A stretch of DNA of 64,000 nt from Burkholderia seminalis DSM 23518 (lineage in GTDB: Bacteria; Pseudomonadota; Gammaproteobacteria; Burkholderiales; Burkholderiaceae). Below, piece after piece: positions 39,862 to 49,625 of this stretch; the stretch's first letter is position 1; every line of letters starts with the position of its first letter. The position numbers and the translations under genes were made by a program. The notes under the pieces were generated by a model. The model was not told where the DNA came from. It worked only from the letters and a program-made list of their open reading frames with translations, and did no database searches. The stretch is taken from the NCBI RefSeq assembly GCF_902832885.1, contig NZ_CADFDK010000016.1:1-64000 (forward strand), written 5' to 3'.

Positions 39862-39906
39862 CGCGCCGGCACGCCACGCGTGCCGGCGGCAGGGAAGGGG
39901 CGGCCG

Positions 39907-41430
39907 TCAGGCCATCCGGTTCTTCGCGAGCGGCGGATTCGCGGCGAAGTAACGCTTGATGCCGCGGAAGATCGCGTCGGCCATCTCGTCGCGATAGCTG
40001 TCGTCGTTGAGCCTGCGCTCTTCGTCGGGGTTGCTGATGAACGCGGTCTCGACGAGGATCGACGGAATGTCGGGCGCCTTCAGCACCGCGAACCCGGCCT
40101 GCTCGACCGAGCCCTTGTGCAGCTTGTTGATGCCGCCGACTTCCTTCAGCACGTAGTTGCCGTAGCGCAGCGAGTCGCGGATTTGCGCGGTCGTCGACAT
40201 GTCGAACAGCGCGCGGTTCACGGCCGCGTCCGCCGTCTTGATGTTGATGCCGCCGATCAGGTCCGACGAGTTCTCCTTGTTCGCCATCCAGCGCGCCGCG
40301 GCGCTCGTCGCGCCGTGGTCGGACAGCGCGAACACCGACGAGCCGCGCGCGGACGGCGTCGTGAACGCGTCCGCGTGAATCGATACGAACAGGTCGGCGC
40401 CGACGCGGCGCGCCTTCTGCACGCGCACGTTCAGCGGTACGAAGAAGTCGGCGTCGCGCGTCATCATCGCGCGCATGTTCGGCGCGCCGTCGATCTTCGC
40501 GCGCAGCTTCTTCGCGATATCGAGCGCGATGTGCTTCTCGTACGTCCCGGCGCCGCCGATCGCGCCCGGATCCTCGCCGCCGTGGCCCGGATCGATCGCG
40601 ACCGTCAGCAGGCGTACCGTGCCGCCCTTGCCGGATTTCGGCGCGGTGAACTTGTAGGTGTCGCCGTCGTCGTCGCTGTCGTCGCGGCGCGCGATGACGG
40701 GCGGCGGCTTGACGGCCGGCTTCGGCGGTGCCGAAGGCGTGCCGGCGGCCGGCGGCGTGTGCGGCGCGGCCGGCGTGTTCTGCGCGAAACGCTGGAAGAA
40801 CGCGTCGCTGTTGTCGCCCGTGGAGGGCGGCGTGCCGGGGCCGGACAGCGTGGTCGGCGGTTGCATCTGCTGCGCGCGCGTCGTGTCGTTGAGCGCCTGC
40901 TCCTTGCGTTCCGTCTGCGCGATCAGGTCGGACAGCGGATCGGGCGCGACGGCCGGATACAGGTCGAACACGAGCCGGTACTTGTAGGTGCCGACGGGCG
41001 GCAGCGTGAACACCTGCGGCTTCACCGAGCCCTTCAGGTCGAACACCATCCGCACGACGTGCGGCTGATACTGGCCGACCCGCACCGACTGGATCTGCGG
41101 GTCGTTCGGCGCGATCTTCGACACGAGGTCGCGCAGCGCCTGGTCGAGATCGAGGCCGGTCAGGTCGACGACGAGACGGTCGGGACCCTGCAGCAGCTGT
41201 TGGCTATTCTGCAGCGGCTGGTCGGATTCGATCGTGACGCGCGTGTAATCGCGCGCGGGCCACACGCGCACGCCGAGCACCGACGACGCGTGCGCGAGCC
41301 GCGGCGCGACGAGACCGAGCACCAGCGTCGACGCGCCCGCGCGCAGGATCTGGCGGCGCCGCCAGTTGTGCGTCGCGGTGGCCGCCGATTCGATCGAGCG
41401 GAACGGTTTGATCAACATCTTTCGAGACAT
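39907..41430 (-). CDS. amiC: N-acetylmuramoyl-L-alanine amidase (AmiC type)
   Basis: 507 aa. A twin-arginine-like signal (NWRRRQILRAGASTLVLGL, about residues 22-40) implies Tat export, as for E. coli AmiC. An AMIN domain spans about 50-160, a Pro-rich linker 195-260, and a zinc Amidase_3 domain 275-495 with DPGHGGEDPG, the Glu in TYEKHIAL, SIHADA and catalytic LVETAFISN. It cleaves septal peptidoglycan for daughter-cell separation. AGGAAAGG precedes the ATG. Its start overlaps tsaE by 19 bases. Confidence 0.93.
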   Translation of the reverse strand: MSRKMLIKPFRSIESAATATHNWRRRQILRAGASTLVLGLVAPRLAHASSVLGVRVWPARDYTRVTIESDQPLQNSQQLLQGPDRLVVDLTGLDLDQALRDLVSKIAPNDPQIQSVRVGQYQPHVVRMVFDLKGSVKPQVFTLPPVGTYKYRLVFDLYPAVAPDPLSDLIAQTERKEQALNDTTRAQQMQPPTTLSGPGTPPSTGDNSDAFFQRFAQNTPAAPHTPPAAGTPSAPPKPAVKPPPVIARRDDSDDDGDTYKFTAPKSGKGGTVRLLTVAIDPGHGGEDPGAIGGAGTYEKHIALDIAKKLRAKIDGAPNMRAMMTRDADFFVPLNVRVQKARRVGADLFVSIHADAFTTPSARGSSVFALSDHGATSAAARWMANKENSSDLIGGINIKTADAAVNRALFDMSTTAQIRDSLRYGNYVLKEVGGINKLHKGSVEQAGFAVLKAPDIPSILVETAFISNPDEERRLNDDSYRDEMADAIFRGIKRYFAANPPLAKNRMA

Positions 41431-41963
41431 GCCTTTCCTGAAGCGCTGTACGCCCGGACGGTGAGGGCGCGGCCGTCGCCATCCACGTCGAGCGAGAAAA
41501 CCAGATCGGGCACGCCGAGCAGGGCGCCCGCCTGTTGCGGCCATTCGACCAGGCAGATCGAGCTCGAATTGAAATATTCGCGAAAGCCTGCGTCGGACCA
41601 TTCGGCCGGATCGTTGAATCGATACAGATCGAAGTGATAGACCTCGAGTTCCCCATCGCTGCGTTCGAGCGCGTACGGCTCGACGAGCGTGTAGGTCGGG
41701 CTGCGCACGCGGCCCTGATGGCCGAGGCCGCGCAGGATCGCGCGCACGAGGGTCGTCTTGCCCGCGCCGAGATCGCCGACCAGCTGGATCTGGAGCCCGT
41801 CGAACGCATGCGCGCGATCGAGCGCGATGCGCGCCGCGTCGAGCGCGTGCGCGAAGCGGGTGCCGAATGCCTCGGTCGCCGCTTCGTCGGCGAGTGCGAT
41901 CACGCGCTCCGCGAGCGGGGCGGGCAGCGTGGTGGCGTGAGGCGTATGGGACGTGGCTGGCAT
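41412..41963 (-). CDS. tsaE: tRNA threonylcarbamoyladenosine biosynthesis ATPase TsaE
   Basis: 183 aa P-loop ATPase of the TsaBDE complex that makes t6A on tRNA. Walker A GDLGAGKT at 63-70, SPTYTLVEPY and HFDLYRF are family blocks. MPATSHT at 41963 is the preferred start. It overlaps amiC by 19 bases, so the two are one operon. Divergent from queG, with only 17 bases between start codons. With tcdA elsewhere in the window, two steps of t6A/ct6A formation are represented. Confidence 0.93.
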   Translation of the reverse strand: MPATSHTPHATTLPAPLAERVIALADEAATEAFGTRFAHALDAARIALDRAHAFDGLQIQLVGDLGAGKTTLVRAILRGLGHQGRVRSPTYTLVEPYALERSDGELEVYHFDLYRFNDPAEWSDAGFREYFNSSSICLVEWPQQAGALLGVPDLVFSLDVDGDGRALTVRAYSASGKACLERC

Positions 41964-41968
41964 TCTCG

Positions 41969-41974
41969 TAAAAT
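41969..41974 (+). promoter_or_regulatory. -10 element placing the queG start point at its ATG
   Basis: TAAAAT ends six bases before the ATG of queG, so transcription would begin at or next to the A of the start codon. No Shine-Dalgarno is present. This predicts a leaderless mRNA. The -35 is not obvious. Confidence 0.45.
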
Positions 41975-41980
41975 AGTGCG

Positions 41981-43216
41981 ATGAACCGATTACCGGAACT
42001 CGCCGCATCCGACAGGCCTTCGACTCGTGCCGAAGGCGCGGCGCCGTGCGCGCTCGACGATGCGGCGTTGACTGCGCTCGCCGCGCGCATCAGGGCGTGG
42101 GGGCGCGAATTGGGTTTCGGGGCGATCGGCATCAGCGATACCGATCTCTCGGATGCCGAAGCAGGCCTCGCCGCCTGGCTGGAAGCCGGATACCACGGCG
42201 AAATGGATTATATGGCGAAACATGGGATGAAACGCGCGCGCCCGGCCGAACTTGTGGCCGGTACGCGACGCGTGATTTCCGTGCGGCTCGCCTATTTGCC
42301 GGCCGAAACGCTCGCCGGCGATGCGCGCGGCGGCGCGCCCGGCGCGCTCGTGCCGCACGACTGGCGCGCACGCGAGCGCGCCCGGCTCGACGATCCGCAG
42401 GCGGCCGTCGTGTCGATCTATGCACGCGGCCGCGATTATCACAAGGTGCTGCGCAACCGGCTGCAGACGCTCGCGGAGCGCATCGAGCACGAGATCGGCG
42501 CGTTCGGCTACCGCGTGTTCACCGATTCGGCGCCGGTGCTCGAGGTCGAACTCGCGCAGAAGGCCGGCGTCGGCTGGCGCGGCAAGCACACGCTGCTGCT
42601 GCAGCGCGATGCCGGTTCGCTGTTCTTCCTCGGCGAGATCTACGTCGACCTGCCGCTGCCGACCGACGCGCACACGGCGCCCGACGCCGCGCCCGAGACG
42701 CCCGGCGCGCACTGCGGCAGCTGTACGCGCTGCATCGACGCATGCCCGACCGGCGCGATCGTCGAGCCGTATCGCGTCGATGCGCGCCGCTGCATCTCGT
42801 ACCTGACGATCGAACTGAAAGGCAGCATCCCCGAAGCGCTGCGGCCGATGATCGGCAATCGCGTGTACGGCTGCGACGACTGCCAGCTCGTCTGCCCGTG
42901 GAACAAGTTCGCGCAGGCCGCGCCCGTCGCCGATTTCGACGTGCGGCACGGTCTCGACCGCGCGACGCTCGTCGAGCTGTTCGCGTGGGATGCGGACACG
43001 TTCGATACGCGGATGCAGGGCAGTGCGATCCGGCGCATCGGTTATGAAAGCTGGCTGCGCAATCTCGCGGTCGGGCTCGGCAATGCGCTGCGCGCGGGCG
43101 CGGACCGGCTCGCGCCGCCGGCGCGCGACGCGATCGTCGCCGCGTTGCGCGCGCGGGCCGACGATCCGTCGCCGGTCGTGCGCGAGCACGTCGAATGGGC
43201 GCTGCGGGCCGCGTGA
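41981..43216 (+). CDS. queG: Epoxyqueuosine reductase
   Basis: 411 aa cobalamin-dependent iron-sulfur enzyme for the last step of queuosine synthesis in tRNA. Two 4Fe-4S motifs, CGSCTRCIDACP and CDDCQLVCPW, and the N-terminal region GFGAIGISD with YHGEMDYM. The C-terminus has HEAT-like residues. It appears to have no leader before the ATG. It is followed by ogt (64-base gap) and xerD in the same direction. Confidence 0.94.
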   Translation: MNRLPELAASDRPSTRAEGAAPCALDDAALTALAARIRAWGRELGFGAIGISDTDLSDAEAGLAAWLEAGYHGEMDYMAKHGMKRARPAELVAGTRRVISVRLAYLPAETLAGDARGGAPGALVPHDWRARERARLDDPQAAVVSIYARGRDYHKVLRNRLQTLAERIEHEIGAFGYRVFTDSAPVLEVELAQKAGVGWRGKHTLLLQRDAGSLFFLGEIYVDLPLPTDAHTAPDAAPETPGAHCGSCTRCIDACPTGAIVEPYRVDARRCISYLTIELKGSIPEALRPMIGNRVYGCDDCQLVCPWNKFAQAAPVADFDVRHGLDRATLVELFAWDADTFDTRMQGSAIRRIGYESWLRNLAVGLGNALRAGADRLAPPARDAIVAALRARADDPSPVVREHVEWALRAA

Positions 43217-43280
43217 AGGCAGCGTAAAGTGTCGTCGGCGCGCGGCAGCGACGCGCGCATTCATCGGTCAGGAGAGGGCA

Positions 43281-43748
43281 ATGTTCAACGCAGTCATCGA
43301 CGCGCCGTTCGGCAAGGTCGGCATCCGCACGGACGCCGCGGTGGTGCGCGAGATCGTCTATCTGCCCGAATCGGTGAAGTCGGTCGATCCGGATTCGCCG
43401 CTCGCGAAGCGTGCGGTCAAGCAGATCGAACGTTATTTCGAGCGTGCGTCGGCGCGCTTCGACCTGCCGCTCGCCGAAGTCGGCAGCGCGTTCCAGCACC
43501 GCGTGTGGGACGTGATCAGCGATATCCCGCCCGGCACGGTGCTGACCTACGGCCAGGTCGCGAAGCGGATCGGCAGTGCGCCGCGCGCGGTCGGCCAGGC
43601 GTGCGGCGCGAACTACTTCCCGCTCGTGATCCCGTGCCATCGCGTCGTCGCGGCGGGCGGCCTCGGCGGCTTCGCGAACCACGACGACAACGGTTATTAC
43701 CAGAAAGTGAAGCGCTGGCTGCTGGCGCACGAAGGCGTGCCGTACTGA
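43281..43748 (+). CDS. ogt: Methylated-DNA--protein-cysteine methyltransferase
   Basis: 155 aa. Active-site IPCHRV with Cys119 and the preceding DNA-binding helix TYGQVAKRIGSAPRAVGQACGAN. It repairs O6-alkylguanine by transferring the alkyl group to itself. GGAGAG precedes the ATG. Its stop overlaps the xerD start (TGATG), so the two are translationally coupled. Confidence 0.93.
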   Translation: MFNAVIDAPFGKVGIRTDAAVVREIVYLPESVKSVDPDSPLAKRAVKQIERYFERASARFDLPLAEVGSAFQHRVWDVISDIPPGTVLTYGQVAKRIGSAPRAVGQACGANYFPLVIPCHRVVAAGGLGGFANHDDNGYYQKVKRWLLAHEGVPY

Positions 43749-44698
43749 TGAGCGAACCCCTGATGACTTCCGACGCCGACGGCGAGGTCGCCGCGGCCTC
43801 GCCCGCGCTGCTCGCGAGCCGCGCGTCGATCGACGTGTTCTGCGATGCGCTGTGGCTCGAGCACGGGCTGGCGCGCAATACGCTCGACGCCTACCGGCGC
43901 GATCTGGTGCTGTTTTCACAATGGCTGGCCGAGACGCACGACGCGCCGCTCGACAAGGCCGACGAGGCGATGGTGACGGGCTACATCGCCGCGCGCAGCG
44001 ACGGCAAGGCGACGTCGTCGAACCGGCGGCTGTCGGTGTTCCGTCGCTATTACGGGTGGGCCGTGCGCGAGCATCGCGCGAGCGCCGACCCGACGCTGCG
44101 GATCACGTCCGCGAAACAGGCGGCGCGGTTTCCGTCGACATTGTCCGAGGCGCAGGTCGAGGCGCTGCTCGGCGCCCCCGACACCGGCACGCCGCTCGGC
44201 CTGCGCGATCGCACGATGCTGGAACTGATGTACGCGAGCGGGCTGCGCGTGAGCGAGCTCGTGACGCTGAAGACCGTCGAGGTCGGCCTGAACGAAGGCG
44301 TCGTGCGCGTGATGGGCAAGGGTTCGAAGGAGCGGCTCGTGCCGTTCGGCGAAGTGGCGCACGGCTGGATCGAGCGTTACCTGCGCGACGCGCGGCCGGC
44401 GCTGCTCGGCGCGCGCGCGGCCGATGCGCTGTTCGTGACCGCGCGCGGCGACGGGATGACGCGCCAGCAGTTCTGGAACATCATCAAGCGTCACGCGCGG
44501 CAGGCCGACGTGCGCGCGCACCTGTCGCCGCACACGCTGCGGCACGCGTTCGCGACGCACCTGCTGAACCACGGCGCCGACCTGCGCGTCGTGCAGATGC
44601 TGCTCGGCCACAGCGACATCTCGACCACGCAGATCTACACGCACGTCGCGCGAGAGCGGCTGAAGACGCTGCACGCGCAGCACCACCCGCGCGGCTAG
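43748..44698 (+). CDS. xerD: Tyrosine recombinase XerD
   Basis: 316 aa. Catalytic Arg in ASGLRVSE (Arg167), HTLRHAFATH and LGHSDISTTQIYTH with the nucleophilic Tyr. SAM-like N-terminal domain precedes. With XerC it resolves chromosome dimers at dif. The ATG overlaps the ogt stop; sequence is typical of chromosomal XerD rather than a mobile-element integrase. A second Met five codons later is an alternative start. Confidence 0.92.
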   Translation: MSEPLMTSDADGEVAAASPALLASRASIDVFCDALWLEHGLARNTLDAYRRDLVLFSQWLAETHDAPLDKADEAMVTGYIAARSDGKATSSNRRLSVFRRYYGWAVREHRASADPTLRITSAKQAARFPSTLSEAQVEALLGAPDTGTPLGLRDRTMLELMYASGLRVSELVTLKTVEVGLNEGVVRVMGKGSKERLVPFGEVAHGWIERYLRDARPALLGARAADALFVTARGDGMTRQQFWNIIKRHARQADVRAHLSPHTLRHAFATHLLNHGADLRVVQMLLGHSDISTTQIYTHVARERLKTLHAQHHPRG

Positions 44699-44733
44699 CG
44701 CGCGGTGCGTGCCGCCAGGCGCGCCGGCCGGCG

Positions 44734-46296
44734 TCAGGCCAGGTCGCGCAGCTTGTGTTTCAGCACCTTGCCGGTCGACGCGGCCGGCAGCGCGTCAAGC
44801 ACGCGGATGCGGGCCGGGCGCTTGTAAGGCGTGAGCCGCTCCGCGCACCACGCGTGCAGCACCGCTTCGTCCGCACTCGCGCCCGGCACCAGCTCGACGA
44901 ACGCCAGCACTTCCTCGTTGCCTTCGACCGCGCGGCCGATCACGGCCGCCTGCACGACGTCCGGATGGGCGTTCAGCACCTGCTCGACCTCGACCGGATA
45001 CACGTTGAAACCCGACCGGATGATCAGCTCCTTGCTGCGGCCCGCGATCGTCACCGCGCCGTCGGCCCCCTGCCGCGCGAGATCGCCGGTGCTCAGCCAG
45101 CCGTCCGGCGACACGGCCGCCCGCGTCGCGTCCGCGTTGCGGTAGTAGCCGAGCATCACGTTCGGCCCGCGCACGCGAATCTCGCCGACTTCGCCCGGCG
45201 GCACGTCGGTGCCGTCCGGCGCGACGATCCGCAGCTCGACGCCCGGAATCGGCACGCCGACCGAACCGTCGACGCGCGGCGCGTCGAGCGGCGTCTGCGT
45301 GATCGTCGGGCTGCTTTCGGTCATCCCGTAGCCGTTGTGGAGCGGCACGCCGTACTGGCGCTCGACGCGCGCCTTCAGGTTCGCGTCGAGCGGCGAGCCG
45401 CCCGAATACGCGAAGCGCAGGCGCGGCGCGTGCCACGCGTGGCCGTGCGTGTGCAGGTGTTCGAGAAGCTTCGCGTGCATCGCGGGCACGCCCTGGAAGA
45501 TCGTGACGCCTTCGTCGGCGAGCGCGACGCGCACGGCTTCCGGCGAGAAGCGCGGCGCGAGCCGCAGCGTCGCGCCGGCGTAAAGGCTGCCGAGGCAGAC
45601 CGACGCGAGCCCGTACACGTGCGATACGGGCAGCACCGTGTAGACGACGTCGTCGGGCGACACGCGGCGCAGCGCGCTCGACGTAGCCGCGATGAACAGC
45701 AGGTTGCGGTGCGACAGCATCACGCCCTTCGGCGTACCCGTCGTGCCGGTCGTATAGATCAGCGCCGCGCATTGCGCGGCGCTGTCGGCGGCGACCGGTT
45801 CGGCGGGCGCGCCTGCGTCGACGCGATACGACCACGCGCCGATGTCGACCGGCAGCGCGCCGGCGGGCGTCGCGCCGAGCCGCGCGGCATGCGCGCGCGC
45901 GTCGGGCGATGCGTCGGTCGTGAACGCGACCAGCTTCGGGCGCGCATGCGCGGCGATCGCGTCGAGTTCGCCGGCCGACAGCCGCGCGTTCGACACGAGC
46001 GCCCATGCGTCGAGGCGGGCGACCGCGAACAGCAGCACGATCTGCGCGATGCAGTTTTCCGCGACGATCATCACGCGGTCGCCGCCTTGCACGCCGAGGC
46101 TCGCGAGTCGCGCGGCCGCCGCATCGACGGCCTGCGCCAGCTCGCCGTACGACAGTCGGCGCGCATCCTCGATCAGCGCCGGGTGCGCGGGCGCCTGCGC
46201 GGCCCAGCGCGCGGGCACGTCGGCGATGCGGCGCGGCAGCGCGGCGAGCAGGGCGTCGACGTCGAGCGACTCGGATGAACGGATGGGCGAGGGCAT
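44734..46296 (-). CDS. AMP-dependent acyl-CoA synthetase/ligase
   Basis: 520 aa ANL-superfamily ligase. P-loop YTTGTTGTPKGV near 180, GYGMTESSP near 310, STGDLARQ, GRSKELIIRSGFNVYPVEVE hinge and the catalytic Lys in PAASTGKVLKHKLRDL. It activates a carboxylic acid to an acyl-CoA through an acyl-AMP; chain length or aromatic specificity cannot be set. GGAG precedes the ATG at 46296. Convergent with xerD; no clear operon partner. Confidence 0.88.
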   Translation of the reverse strand: MPSPIRSSESLDVDALLAALPRRIADVPARWAAQAPAHPALIEDARRLSYGELAQAVDAAAARLASLGVQGGDRVMIVAENCIAQIVLLFAVARLDAWALVSNARLSAGELDAIAAHARPKLVAFTTDASPDARAHAARLGATPAGALPVDIGAWSYRVDAGAPAEPVAADSAAQCAALIYTTGTTGTPKGVMLSHRNLLFIAATSSALRRVSPDDVVYTVLPVSHVYGLASVCLGSLYAGATLRLAPRFSPEAVRVALADEGVTIFQGVPAMHAKLLEHLHTHGHAWHAPRLRFAYSGGSPLDANLKARVERQYGVPLHNGYGMTESSPTITQTPLDAPRVDGSVGVPIPGVELRIVAPDGTDVPPGEVGEIRVRGPNVMLGYYRNADATRAAVSPDGWLSTGDLARQGADGAVTIAGRSKELIIRSGFNVYPVEVEQVLNAHPDVVQAAVIGRAVEGNEEVLAFVELVPGASADEAVLHAWCAERLTPYKRPARIRVLDALPAASTGKVLKHKLRDLA

Positions 46297-46521
46297 GGCG
46301 TCTCCAGAAAAGGGGCCGGGCGGCGGCTTGACGATGTTTGCGAACGATCGTGCCATGACGGCGCGCGCGCCACAATCGGCCAATCGGGCAATAGCCCTTC
46401 GCGATGTCCGCAATGATGACGGGCGCAATGGCGGCGGCGCAGGCGGCCGCCCGGCGGAAAACGGGCGGCGAGTATACCGTCGGCCGCGCACATCGCCGCC
46501 CGCCTGCTGGTCGTTCGCCAT

Positions 46522-46527
46522 TAAAAT
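46522..46527 (+). promoter_or_regulatory. -10 element placing the ybaK start point at its ATG
   Basis: TAAAAT ends six bases before the ATG at 46534, the same spacing as for queG, and no Shine-Dalgarno is visible, predicting a leaderless mRNA. Confidence 0.45.
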
Positions 46528-46533
46528 GCCGCC

Positions 46534-47025
46534 ATGAGCAAATCCAGACACGTGTCCGAAACCCCGGCGACCCAGCTGTTGCGCCGTCATGGCGTTGCGT
46601 TCGGCGAGCATCCGTACGACTACGTCGAGCATGGCGGCACCGGCGAATCGGCGCGCCAGCTCGGCGCGGACGAGCACTGCGTCGTGAAGACGCTCGTGAT
46701 GGAAGACGAGCACGCGAAGCCGCTGATCGTGCTGATGCACGGCGACCGCACCGTGTCGACGAAGAACCTCGCGCGGCAGATCGGCGCGAAGCGCGTCGAG
46801 CCGTGCAAGCCGGAGGTCGCGAACCGCCATTCGGGTTATCTCGTCGGCGGTACGTCGCCGTTCGGCACGCGCAAGACGATGCCCGTCTATGTCGAGGCGT
46901 CGATCCTCGAGTTGCCGACGATCTACCTGAACGGCGGCCGCCGCGGCTACCTCGTCAGCCTTGCGCCGGCGGTGCTCGTGTCGCTGCTCGGCGCACGGCC
47001 CGTGCAGTGCGCGAGCGTCGACTGA
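46534..47025 (+). CDS. ybaK: Cys-tRNA(Pro) deacylase YbaK
   Basis: 163 aa YbaK/ProX-fold trans-editing protein that hydrolyses misacylated Cys-tRNA(Pro). Family blocks QLLRRHGVAFGEHPYDYVEHGG, VVKTLVMEDE and GGTSPFGTRKTMPVYVE are present. The ATG lies just past a -10-like element, so the mRNA may be leaderless. It precedes plsY, which has its own TAGAAT -10-like hexamer at 47061-47066. Confidence 0.93.
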   Translation: MSKSRHVSETPATQLLRRHGVAFGEHPYDYVEHGGTGESARQLGADEHCVVKTLVMEDEHAKPLIVLMHGDRTVSTKNLARQIGAKRVEPCKPEVANRHSGYLVGGTSPFGTRKTMPVYVEASILELPTIYLNGGRRGYLVSLAPAVLVSLLGARPVQCASVD

Positions 47026-47141
47026 GGGTTTCACCTTCGTGGCACCCCGCGCCCGTTCGGTAGAATGGGCGCCGTTTCGGCTCGCCGGCTTGCCGCGCAC
47101 GGCCGTCCCTTTACCGATACGTTGAAAGAAGAGTCCTCCGC

Positions 47142-47780
47142 ATGCAGATCCTGCTCGCCGCCCTCGTTGCCTACCTGATCGGTTCGGTGTCGTTCGCCGT
47201 CGTCGTCAGCGCCGCGATGGGCCTGGCCGACCCGCGCTCGTACGGGTCGAAGAATCCCGGCGCGACCAACGTGCTGCGCAGCGGCAACAAGAAGGCCGCG
47301 ATCCTGACGCTCGTCGGCGACGCGTTCAAGGGCTGGATTGCCGTCTGGCTCGCGCGGCGCCTGGGCTTGCCCGATGTCGCGATCGCATGGGTCGCGATCG
47401 CCGTGTTCCTCGGCCATCTGTATCCGGTGTTCTTCCGCTTCCAGGGCGGCAAGGGCGTCGCGACCGCGGCGGGCGTGCTGCTCGCCGTGCACCCGGTGCT
47501 CGGGCTCGCGACCGCGCTGACCTGGCTGATCGTCGCGTTCTTCTTCCGCTATTCGTCGCTCGCGGCGCTGGTGGCGGCCGTGTTCGCGCCGGTGTTCGAC
47601 GTGTTCCTGTTCGGCACGGGTCACAACCCGGTCGCATGGGCCGTGCTCGCGATGAGCGTGCTGCTTGTGTGGCGTCACCGCGGCAACATTGCGAAGCTGC
47701 TCGCGGGGCAGGAGAGCCGGATCGGCGACAAGAAGAAGGCGGCCGCGGACGGCGGCGCGCAGGACGGCGGGCAAGCCTGA
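47142..47780 (+). CDS. plsY: Glycerol-3-phosphate acyltransferase PlsY
   Basis: 212 aa inner-membrane enzyme with five helices. It transfers an acyl group from acyl phosphate to glycerol 3-phosphate, the first step of phospholipid synthesis. Active-site motifs include [29 protein letters not shown] and [19 protein letters not shown] Lys/Gly-rich cytoplasmic tail ends the protein. No PlsX gene is adjacent. Confidence 0.94.
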   Translation: MQILLAALVAYLIGSVSFAVVVSAAMGLADPRSYGSKNPGATNVLRSGNKKAAILTLVGDAFKGWIAVWLARRLGLPDVAIAWVAIAVFLGHLYPVFFRFQGGKGVATAAGVLLAVHPVLGLATALTWLIVAFFFRYSSLAALVAAVFAPVFDVFLFGTGHNPVAWAVLAMSVLLVWRHRGNIAKLLAGQESRIGDKKKAAADGGAQDGGQA

Positions 47781-47859
47781 GAAAGCGCGGCGGCTGCCGC
47801 GGGCCGGGCGCGCCGCGTGCGCGGGGCCCGGCAGGATGACGTGACGGATCGGCCGGCGA

Positions 47860-48345
47860 TCAGTCGCGGAAGTTGTTGAAGTCGAGCGGCGTGTCGGTCA
47901 CGTCCTTGCGCAGCATCGCGATCACGCTCTGCAGGTCGTCGCGCTTCGTGCCGGCCACGCGCACCGCGTCGCCCTGGATGCTTGCCTGCACCTTGATCTT
48001 GCTGTCCTTCACGAGGCGCACGATCTTCTTCGCGAGATCGCCGGTCACACCTTTCTTCACGGTGACGATCTGCTTGACCTTGTCGCCGCCGATCTTCTCG
48101 ACCTTGCCGTAGTCGAGGAAGCGCACGTCGACGTTGCGCTTGGCCAGCTTGCCGATCAGCACGTCCTTGACCTGGCCGAGCTTGAAATCGTCATCGGCGA
48201 ACAGCGTGAGCTCGCGTTCCTTCTGCTCGACGCGCGCGTCGGAGCCCTTGAAGTCGAAGCGCGTCGAAATTTCCTTGTTCGACTGCTCGATGGCGTTCTT
48301 CACTTCGATCATGTTCGCTTCGGAAACGACGTCGAACGATGGCAT
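47860..48345 (-). CDS. yajQ: YajQ-family nucleotide-binding protein
   Basis: 161 aa. [21 protein letters not shown] and [15 protein letters not shown] are the family signature. YajQ homologues bind nucleic acids or cyclic di-GMP (in Xanthomonas) and affect virulence gene expression. GGGAG precedes the ATG at 48345. Divergent from murB. Confidence 0.93.
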   Translation of the reverse strand: MPSFDVVSEANMIEVKNAIEQSNKEISTRFDFKGSDARVEQKERELTLFADDDFKLGQVKDVLIGKLAKRNVDVRFLDYGKVEKIGGDKVKQIVTVKKGVTGDLAKKIVRLVKDSKIKVQASIQGDAVRVAGTKRDDLQSVIAMLRKDVTDTPLDFNNFRD

Positions 48346-48394
48346 GGCATTCTCCCTTGAGGTGCGGGCACCCGGCTGGCGCGCGGGCACTCGC

Positions 48395-48400
48395 TATAAT
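48395..48400 (+). promoter_or_regulatory. -10 hexamer of murB
   Basis: Perfect TATAAT, 82 bases before the murB start. A matching -35 at 17 bp is weak. Confidence 0.5.
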
Positions 48401-48482
48401 TGCGGACTGTTTGCCATTTTACCGATGCCCCTCCGTTTGCCCAAGGCCGGCCGTCTGCCGGCCCGGGGCGACGTGACCGCGA

Positions 48483-49532
48483 ATGCCGATGCCTCCTGAC
48501 GATTCCGCCCTGTCGCTGCTCCCCGACCATCCGCTCGCTGCCCACAACACGTTCGGCATCGCCGCGAACGCGCGCTTCGCCGCACGCATCACGCATGCGG
48601 CGCAGTTCGAGGCGCTGCACCGCGACGCGCGCGTCGCGCACCTGCCGCGGCTCGTGCTCGGCGGCGGCAGCAACGTCGTGTTCACGCGCGATTTCGACGG
48701 CATCGTGCTGCTCGACGAGATCGCCGGCCGCCGTGTCGTGCGCGAGGACGACGACGCGTGGTACGTCGAGGCCGGCGGCGGCGAGAGCTGGCACGGGTTC
48801 GTCGCGTGGACGCTCGAGCACGGGATGCCGGGTCTCGAGAACCTCGCGCTGATTCCCGGCACCGTCGGCGCCGCGCCGATCCAGAACATCGGCGCGTACG
48901 GCCTCGAAATGAAGGCGTATTTCGACTCGCTGGTCGCGGTCGAACTGGCGACGGGGCGCCGCGAGCGCTTCGACGCCGCGCGCTGCGCGTTCGGCTACCG
49001 CGACAGCTTCTTCAAGCGGGACGGGCGCGGCCGGTTCGCGATCGTGTCCGTGACGTTCCGGCTGCCGAAGCAATGGGCGCCGCGGCTCGGCTACGCGGAC
49101 GTCACGCGCGAGCTCGACGCACGCGGCATCGCGCCCGATGCGGCGACGCCGCGCGACGTGTTCGACGCGGTCGTCGCGATCCGCCGCGCGAAGCTGCCCG
49201 ATCCGCTCGTGCTCGGCAATGCGGGCAGTTTCTTCAAGAATCCGGTGATCGGCGCCGCGCAGTTCGAGGCGCTGTGCGCCCGCGCACCCGAGGTCGTGTC
49301 GTATCCGCAGCCGGACGGGCACGTGAAGCTCGCGGCCGGCTGGCTGATCGACCGCTGCGGCTGGAAGGGCCGCGCGCTCGGTGCGGCGGCCGTGCACGAC
49401 CGCCAGGCGCTCGTGCTCGTCAATCGCGGCGGTGCGACGGGCGCGGACGTGCTCGCGCTGGCGCAGGCGATCCAGGCCGACGTGCGTGCGCAATTCGGTG
49501 TCGAGCTGGAGGCCGAGCCGGTCTGCCTGTAA
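48483..49532 (+). CDS. murB: UDP-N-acetylenolpyruvoylglucosamine reductase
   Basis: 349 aa FAD enzyme reducing the enolpyruvyl group to give UDP-MurNAc in peptidoglycan synthesis. FAD-binding [27 protein letters not shown] and the catalytic-Ser block [12 protein letters not shown] are present; layout is type I. Start at 48483, with an alternative Met two codons on. It ends at a strong bidirectional hairpin shared with argF. Confidence 0.95.
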   Translation: MPMPPDDSALSLLPDHPLAAHNTFGIAANARFAARITHAAQFEALHRDARVAHLPRLVLGGGSNVVFTRDFDGIVLLDEIAGRRVVREDDDAWYVEAGGGESWHGFVAWTLEHGMPGLENLALIPGTVGAAPIQNIGAYGLEMKAYFDSLVAVELATGRRERFDAARCAFGYRDSFFKRDGRGRFAIVSVTFRLPKQWAPRLGYADVTRELDARGIAPDAATPRDVFDAVVAIRRAKLPDPLVLGNAGSFFKNPVIGAAQFEALCARAPEVVSYPQPDGHVKLAAGWLIDRCGWKGRALGAAAVHDRQALVLVNRGGATGADVLALAQAIQADVRAQFGVELEAEPVCL

Positions 49533-49564
49533 CGCGGGCTTCGCGCCGTTTCCCGCACGCCCAA

Positions 49565-49597
49565 ACAAAAAGCGCCGATCGACGATCGGCGCTTTTT
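49565..49597. terminator. Bidirectional terminator between murB and argF
   Basis: Stem AGCGCCGATC / GATCGGCGCT with AAAAA before and TTTTT after. Confidence 0.88.
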
Positions 49598-49625
49598 CAT
49601 GCGGGTGCGTTCCGGCGGATCGGTA

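Noticed and set aside
39907-42132. Apparent single 741-codon amiC-tsaE protein
   Set aside because: The upstream part is tsaE read in the wrong frame; the Tat signal at 41430 marks the real amiC start.
43748-44698. Integrase of a mobile element
   Set aside because: Sequence and its overlap with ogt fit the chromosomal dimer-resolution recombinase XerD; no attachment repeats nearby.
44734-47100. 788-codon extended acyl-CoA synthetase
   Set aside because: The extension is antisense to ybaK and has no recognisable domain; a good start with GGAG exists at 46296.
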